A DNA stretch of 7,673 nucleotides from contig JAJYGJ010000168.1 in NCBI GenBank assembly GCA_021790695.1, positions 1 through 7,673 of the forward strand, in the 5' to 3' direction. Below are positions 5,046-7,673 of the stretch, piece after piece; position 1 is the stretch's first letter, and the number at the start of each line of letters is the position of its first letter. This stretch comes from Nitrospirota bacterium. GTDB lineage: Bacteria > Nitrospirota > Thermodesulfovibrionia > Thermodesulfovibrionales > JdFR-88. The notes below the pieces were generated by a model. It did not search any database. It saw only the letters and a program-made list of their open reading frames with translations, and had not been told where the DNA came from. The translations under genes and the position numbers were made by a program.

Positions 5046-6637
5046 TCATTCCGGGCCCGTGCAAAAGTGGCGGCGGCCGGCCTTTCTTCCGGAGGCCGCC
5101 TGATTTCGTAAAGGGAATATTGCTCTTCTGATTTAATGCATTTGTCACCGTCCCGGTAAACGAATCTAAGACGCTTCCTCGCTGAATCCCCTATCTTTAT
5201 TTCCCCGCTTAAAAGCAGGTAAACGTCCCGGTTCCGGCCGAATTTCCTTTCAACCCTGTTGAGGACGTCCGTTGCAGTCATGCATCTGGTCCAAAATTTT
5301 TTTTCCGTATTATTCCAGGTTATAAACGTGCCGTACCTTTCAAAGTCCGGGTACCAGAAGGATTTTCGACCCAGATAGGGCAGCAGGGCGGAGCCGCTGA
5401 AGGAAGTGTAAGCCACTATGATCCTGTTCTCAAGCCCGTGCCGCTTTATATATCCGGCCATATCCCTGGAGTCCGAAAATTTGTATTTATAATATCCCAA
5501 CGAATAGAACGAGAAGAACACAATGCCTACTGCAAGGCTGGCGTTTAAAAGGGCCATGCAATATCCGCGCGTGACCCGCGGGTCCGGAAGAAGCTTTTTT
5601 GTCCTCCCGATGACGGCTGCGTCCCCGTATTTGGTCGAAATCCATAATGCAAAAACGGTGAAGATGAGGAAAAATCCATAATGCCTGGGTTCTCCATGAT
5701 GCACAAATGCAAAGATGATTGAAATGGAGGCGTATGACGCCAGGAGAAAAAAGAGGGGCTGGAGCCGCCTTGATATCGCAAGGACGGTGGTCAGCAACAA
5801 TGAGCCGATGAAAATGGCCTCGATCGTGTTGTAATGGTCGAGACGCCAATAATTGTATAGAAAGGCATACTTGTACGCCCTGTACACGGCGCCGAGAGGA
5901 CCATATTTTACCTTTGTGATCGCAGCGGGGATTATGACCGGGCCCCTCACCTGAAAATAGACCGCAAGCCCCCCGAGGGCCATTATAATCGAGGCGAAAA
6001 AGAGTGTTTTCACGGCGATTTTATTTTTCATCATCGTGAGGCCGTCAAAGATGAATATCGCCGCCAGGGCGGCCGCGGCGCCGAAGCTGTGCGCGTTCGT
6101 GTTGAACAGGAGAAAAACGAGAAAGGCAAAGAGGAAGGGCCGCTTGAAGCGCCGGTCATACACCGTCGCGATCAGGAACAACAGAAGGACGGACAAACCG
6201 TAATTCCTCGCGATTATGACATATTCGTAGAAAATGAAATAGGAAAAGATAAAAAGCAATTTCGTGAGTCTGGAAAAAGGCGAGTAATTCAAAAACAAAA
6301 AGACCATGGATGTCGCTATGAGCCAACTGAGGACAAACTCGGTGAAATACGGGAAACCCGTCTTCGCAAAAGGCATGAGAATGAAATGCCACAGGGCCGG
6401 GCTCCCTTCATAATGCATCTGTTTCAGCAGGGCAAGGGGGGTCAAATCCCTGGCCAGAAGCCATGCCTGGGCCTCATCCCCCCATGGCACGTGCACAATC
6501 CCGCCAGTGAAGGTGCAAACCGCGTAAACAAGGCTGAATAACACGGCAAAGCCCCGCTTGTTGTTCTCTCCCGACAGTTTGTCTTCCCCGGACGGGGCCA
6601 CTGAACGGTTTTTCATGCCGGTTGTTTTAGAACCCAT
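5042..6637 (-). CDS. Multi-pass membrane protein, GT-C glycosyltransferase-like
   Basis: The 531-residue product has roughly ten or more hydrophobic segments between residues 30 and 385, then a soluble C-terminal domain of about 145 residues. GT-C enzymes use lipid-linked sugar donors on the outer face of the inner membrane. Supporting marks are WGDEAQAWLLARDL (52-65), with adjacent Asp54-Glu55 in the first external loop as in ArnT/PMT-type enzymes, then YEGSPALWH (76-84), the arginine-rich IIARNYG (141-147) and GEPRHYG (315-321). Related uncharacterised proteins usually have EGHPALW; here the His is Ser. The substrate cannot be predicted. It follows the FAD oxidoreductase by 21 nt and is probably co-transcribed. 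The ATG at 6637 lies inside repeat copy C, with GGAAG 10 nt upstream. Met8 is an alternative start and gives the same membrane domain. Confidence 0.75.
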   Translation of the reverse strand: MGSKTTGMKNRSVAPSGEDKLSGENNKRGFAVLFSLVYAVCTFTGGIVHVPWGDEAQAWLLARDLTPLALLKQMHYEGSPALWHFILMPFAKTGFPYFTEFVLSWLIATSMVFLFLNYSPFSRLTKLLFIFSYFIFYEYVIIARNYGLSVLLLFLIATVYDRRFKRPFLFAFLVFLLFNTNAHSFGAAAALAAIFIFDGLTMMKNKIAVKTLFFASIIMALGGLAVYFQVRGPVIIPAAITKVKYGPLGAVYRAYKYAFLYNYWRLDHYNTIEAIFIGSLLLTTVLAISRRLQPLFFLLASYASISIIFAFVHHGEPRHYGFFLIFTVFALWISTKYGDAAVIGRTKKLLPDPRVTRGYCMALLNASLAVGIVFFSFYSLGYYKYKFSDSRDMAGYIKRHGLENRIIVAYTSFSGSALLPYLGRKSFWYPDFERYGTFITWNNTEKKFWTRCMTATDVLNRVERKFGRNRDVYLLLSGEIKIGDSARKRLRFVYRDGDKCIKSEEQYSLYEIRRPPEERPAAATFARARND

Positions 6638-6654
6638 CTCAAAATCGCTTCCGG
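6630..6654 (-). repeat. Dispersed repeat, copy C, across a gene junction
   Basis: On the minus strand it reads CCGGAAGCG, then A, then TTTTGAGATGGGTTC. It matches copy A at 22 of 25 positions. It fills most of the 21-nt gap after the FAD oxidoreductase stop. It supplies both the likely ribosome binding site (GGAAG) and the start codon (the ATG within GAGATGGG) of the downstream gene. Confidence 0.75.
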
Positions 6655-6658
6655 TTTT

Positions 6659-7673
6659 TCAATCCTCGACGGTATTTTTACTGAATTCCCGCCTCCAATT
6701 TCGCCACATCTCCGCATTCCAAGAAAGTCCGGGGCCCAGGCATTCGCTGGCTCGGTACGCCATTGCAATGGCGTGGTGCACATTGTCATGGACGAACAGG
6801 GCCTGCCGCCCGAGGCAGACAAGGCCCGGAAGCCCGCCCAGGTATTCGTCTATTTCGCGGAACCGCCCGGCGTAGTCCATATCGTATACGGGATATGTCC
6901 TTGGGTGACGCCGTATGAACCTGGCCCTGACCGGGCATCGTATCGGAAGGCCGGCCCCGCTCATGTCCCTGATGGCCATATCGCTTATTTCCTCCGCGGA
7001 CGCGTTCCATATCCGATCACCCGGCGTGCAGGGTATTTCAAGACAGAGGCCGGTGGTCCCGCGCGGTTTACCTGAACCGTTATAGTTCTTCGGTTCCGAA
7101 ATACGGGAGAAGATGAAATCGCTCTCCGGGAAATAATGGGCGTCATACGGGGTAAAGCGGTCCGTTTCGAGCACAAGGTATAAAAAAACCATGCCGCGAT
7201 ATCTGAGCGAGGCGCAGGCGCGGGCCACCGGGGCCGGCATCCCGGCAAGCGAAGCCGCCAGGTCGGTAACGGGAATGGTCGAAAAGACGATGTCCGCGGC
7301 TATTTCCTCACGCGGCTGCCCCGCCTCCCTGAATTGCCCGGCCGGCGAAACCACAATGCCCTTTACCCTGTTTCCATGTAATTCGGTCCTGACCACGCTT
7401 TTTGACAGCCTTATTTTGCCCCCGAGCCTCCTGACTTCCCCCGCCATGGCCTCACAGATCTGCCCAAACCCCTCCGAGGGGTAATAGAATTTACCCGCCT
7501 TGCCGTTTCCGTTTCTGTTCCCGGATATTGCAGAAAACGCCTTGCAAACGATCTTCGCCACGCTGTTGGCCGATACGCGGCTGCGGGCCTGCGCCGCGGA
7601 GATCTCTTCGGGGGCCAGCCCCCACAGCTTGCGCGCGTATGGGAAATAAAACGCATCGCAGACGGAGATCGGA
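6659..7673 (-). CDS. FAD-dependent amine-oxidase / protoporphyrinogen-oxidase-like protein (5' partial)
   Basis: The frame is open from the right edge to TGA at 6659, giving the last 337 residues. A GTG at 7561 is internal, because coding continues upstream with YFPYARKLWGLAPEEISAAQA, typical of this flavoprotein fold. Later marks are YPSEGFGQICEAMA (a substrate/FAD-domain segment), DIVFSTIPVTDLA (end of the second FAD-binding lobe), YFPESDFIFSRISEPKNY, and the C-terminal LGRQALFVHDNVHHAIAMAYRASE, which resembles the FAD-contacting GR...N..HAI motif of the amine oxidase family. The N-terminal Rossmann GxGxxG lies outside the window. Such proteins oxidise or isomerise lipid, carotenoid, porphyrin or sugar substrates. 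The GT-C partner hints at surface polysaccharide or polyprenyl chemistry, as an inference only. True HemG function is not indicated. Confidence 0.85.
   Translation of the reverse strand, partial: PISVCDAFYFPYARKLWGLAPEEISAAQARSRVSANSVAKIVCKAFSAISGNRNGNGKAGKFYYPSEGFGQICEAMAGEVRRLGGKIRLSKSVVRTELHGNRVKGIVVSPAGQFREAGQPREEIAADIVFSTIPVTDLAASLAGMPAPVARACASLRYRGMVFLYLVLETDRFTPYDAHYFPESDFIFSRISEPKNYNGSGKPRGTTGLCLEIPCTPGDRIWNASAEEISDMAIRDMSGAGLPIRCPVRARFIRRHPRTYPVYDMDYAGRFREIDEYLGGLPGLVCLGRQALFVHDNVHHAIAMAYRASECLGPGLSWNAEMWRNWRREFSKNTVED

Noticed and set aside
6089..6541. 150-codon plus-strand ORF antisense to the GT-C gene
   Set aside because: The product is rich in Lys, Glu, Arg and Gln, as expected from the complement of hydrophobic codons. 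The minus frame has ordered membrane segments and conserved motifs.
6659..7561. GTG at 7559-7561 as the start of the FAD oxidoreductase
   Set aside because: The frame stays open to the right edge and encodes recognisable family sequence (YFPYARKLWGL), so the gene is cut by the window, not started there.

Overview
This window of about 7.7 kb is GC-rich and looks like ordinary chromosomal DNA from a Gram-negative bacterium. The evidence is a predicted lipoprotein, a periplasmic di-heme cytochrome c peroxidase with a Sec signal peptide, and a GT-C type membrane protein. The style of the proteins and of the short intergenic repeats reminds me of Desulfobacterota or Nitrospirota, but no marker gene settles this and the assignment is a weak inference.

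Layout from left to right. (1) The last 33 codons of an unidentified plus-strand gene end at 100. (2) A convergent, gene-free stretch (101-457) holds an 89-bp REP/MITE-like element (149-237), an irregular cluster of short direct repeats (270-370) and palindromes (396-446). (3) A class IV PLP-dependent aminotransferase (minus, 458-1378) has its own extended -10 promoter. (4) A LysR-family regulator (minus, 1621-2544) follows, with a candidate promoter and a dyad upstream. (5) A small predicted lipoprotein rich in aromatic residues (minus, 2715-3146) comes next. (6) tRNA-Lys(CTT) (plus, 3329-3401) has a near-consensus promoter in front and a hairpin behind. (7) The di-heme peroxidase (plus, 3561-4598) has a promoter and a very strong Shine-Dalgarno sequence. 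(8) An intergenic stretch (4599-5041) contains a hairpin behind the peroxidase, a minus-strand intrinsic terminator, and a possible 36-residue ORF built over an inverted pair of a dispersed repeat. (9) A minus-strand gene pair closes the window: an FAD-dependent amine-oxidase-like protein, cut by the right edge, and 21 nt downstream a multi-pass GT-C-like membrane protein.

The genes do not form one pathway. Only two groupings are plausible. The LysR regulator and aminotransferase share a strand but are 242 nt apart with separate promoters. The FAD oxidoreductase and the GT-C protein look like a true operon, possibly acting on a lipid-linked or cell-surface glycan.

The most unusual signal is not a gene. 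It is a family of 24-25 nt repeats with core TTTTGAGAYAGGTTC, present in four copies: 1524-1548, 4938-4961, 4977-5001 and 6630-6654. Two copies face each other as a 64-bp imperfect palindrome. A third lies across the stop/start junction of the terminal gene pair, so that the downstream ATG falls inside the repeat. I found no CRISPR array, intact insertion sequence, prophage or defence system.
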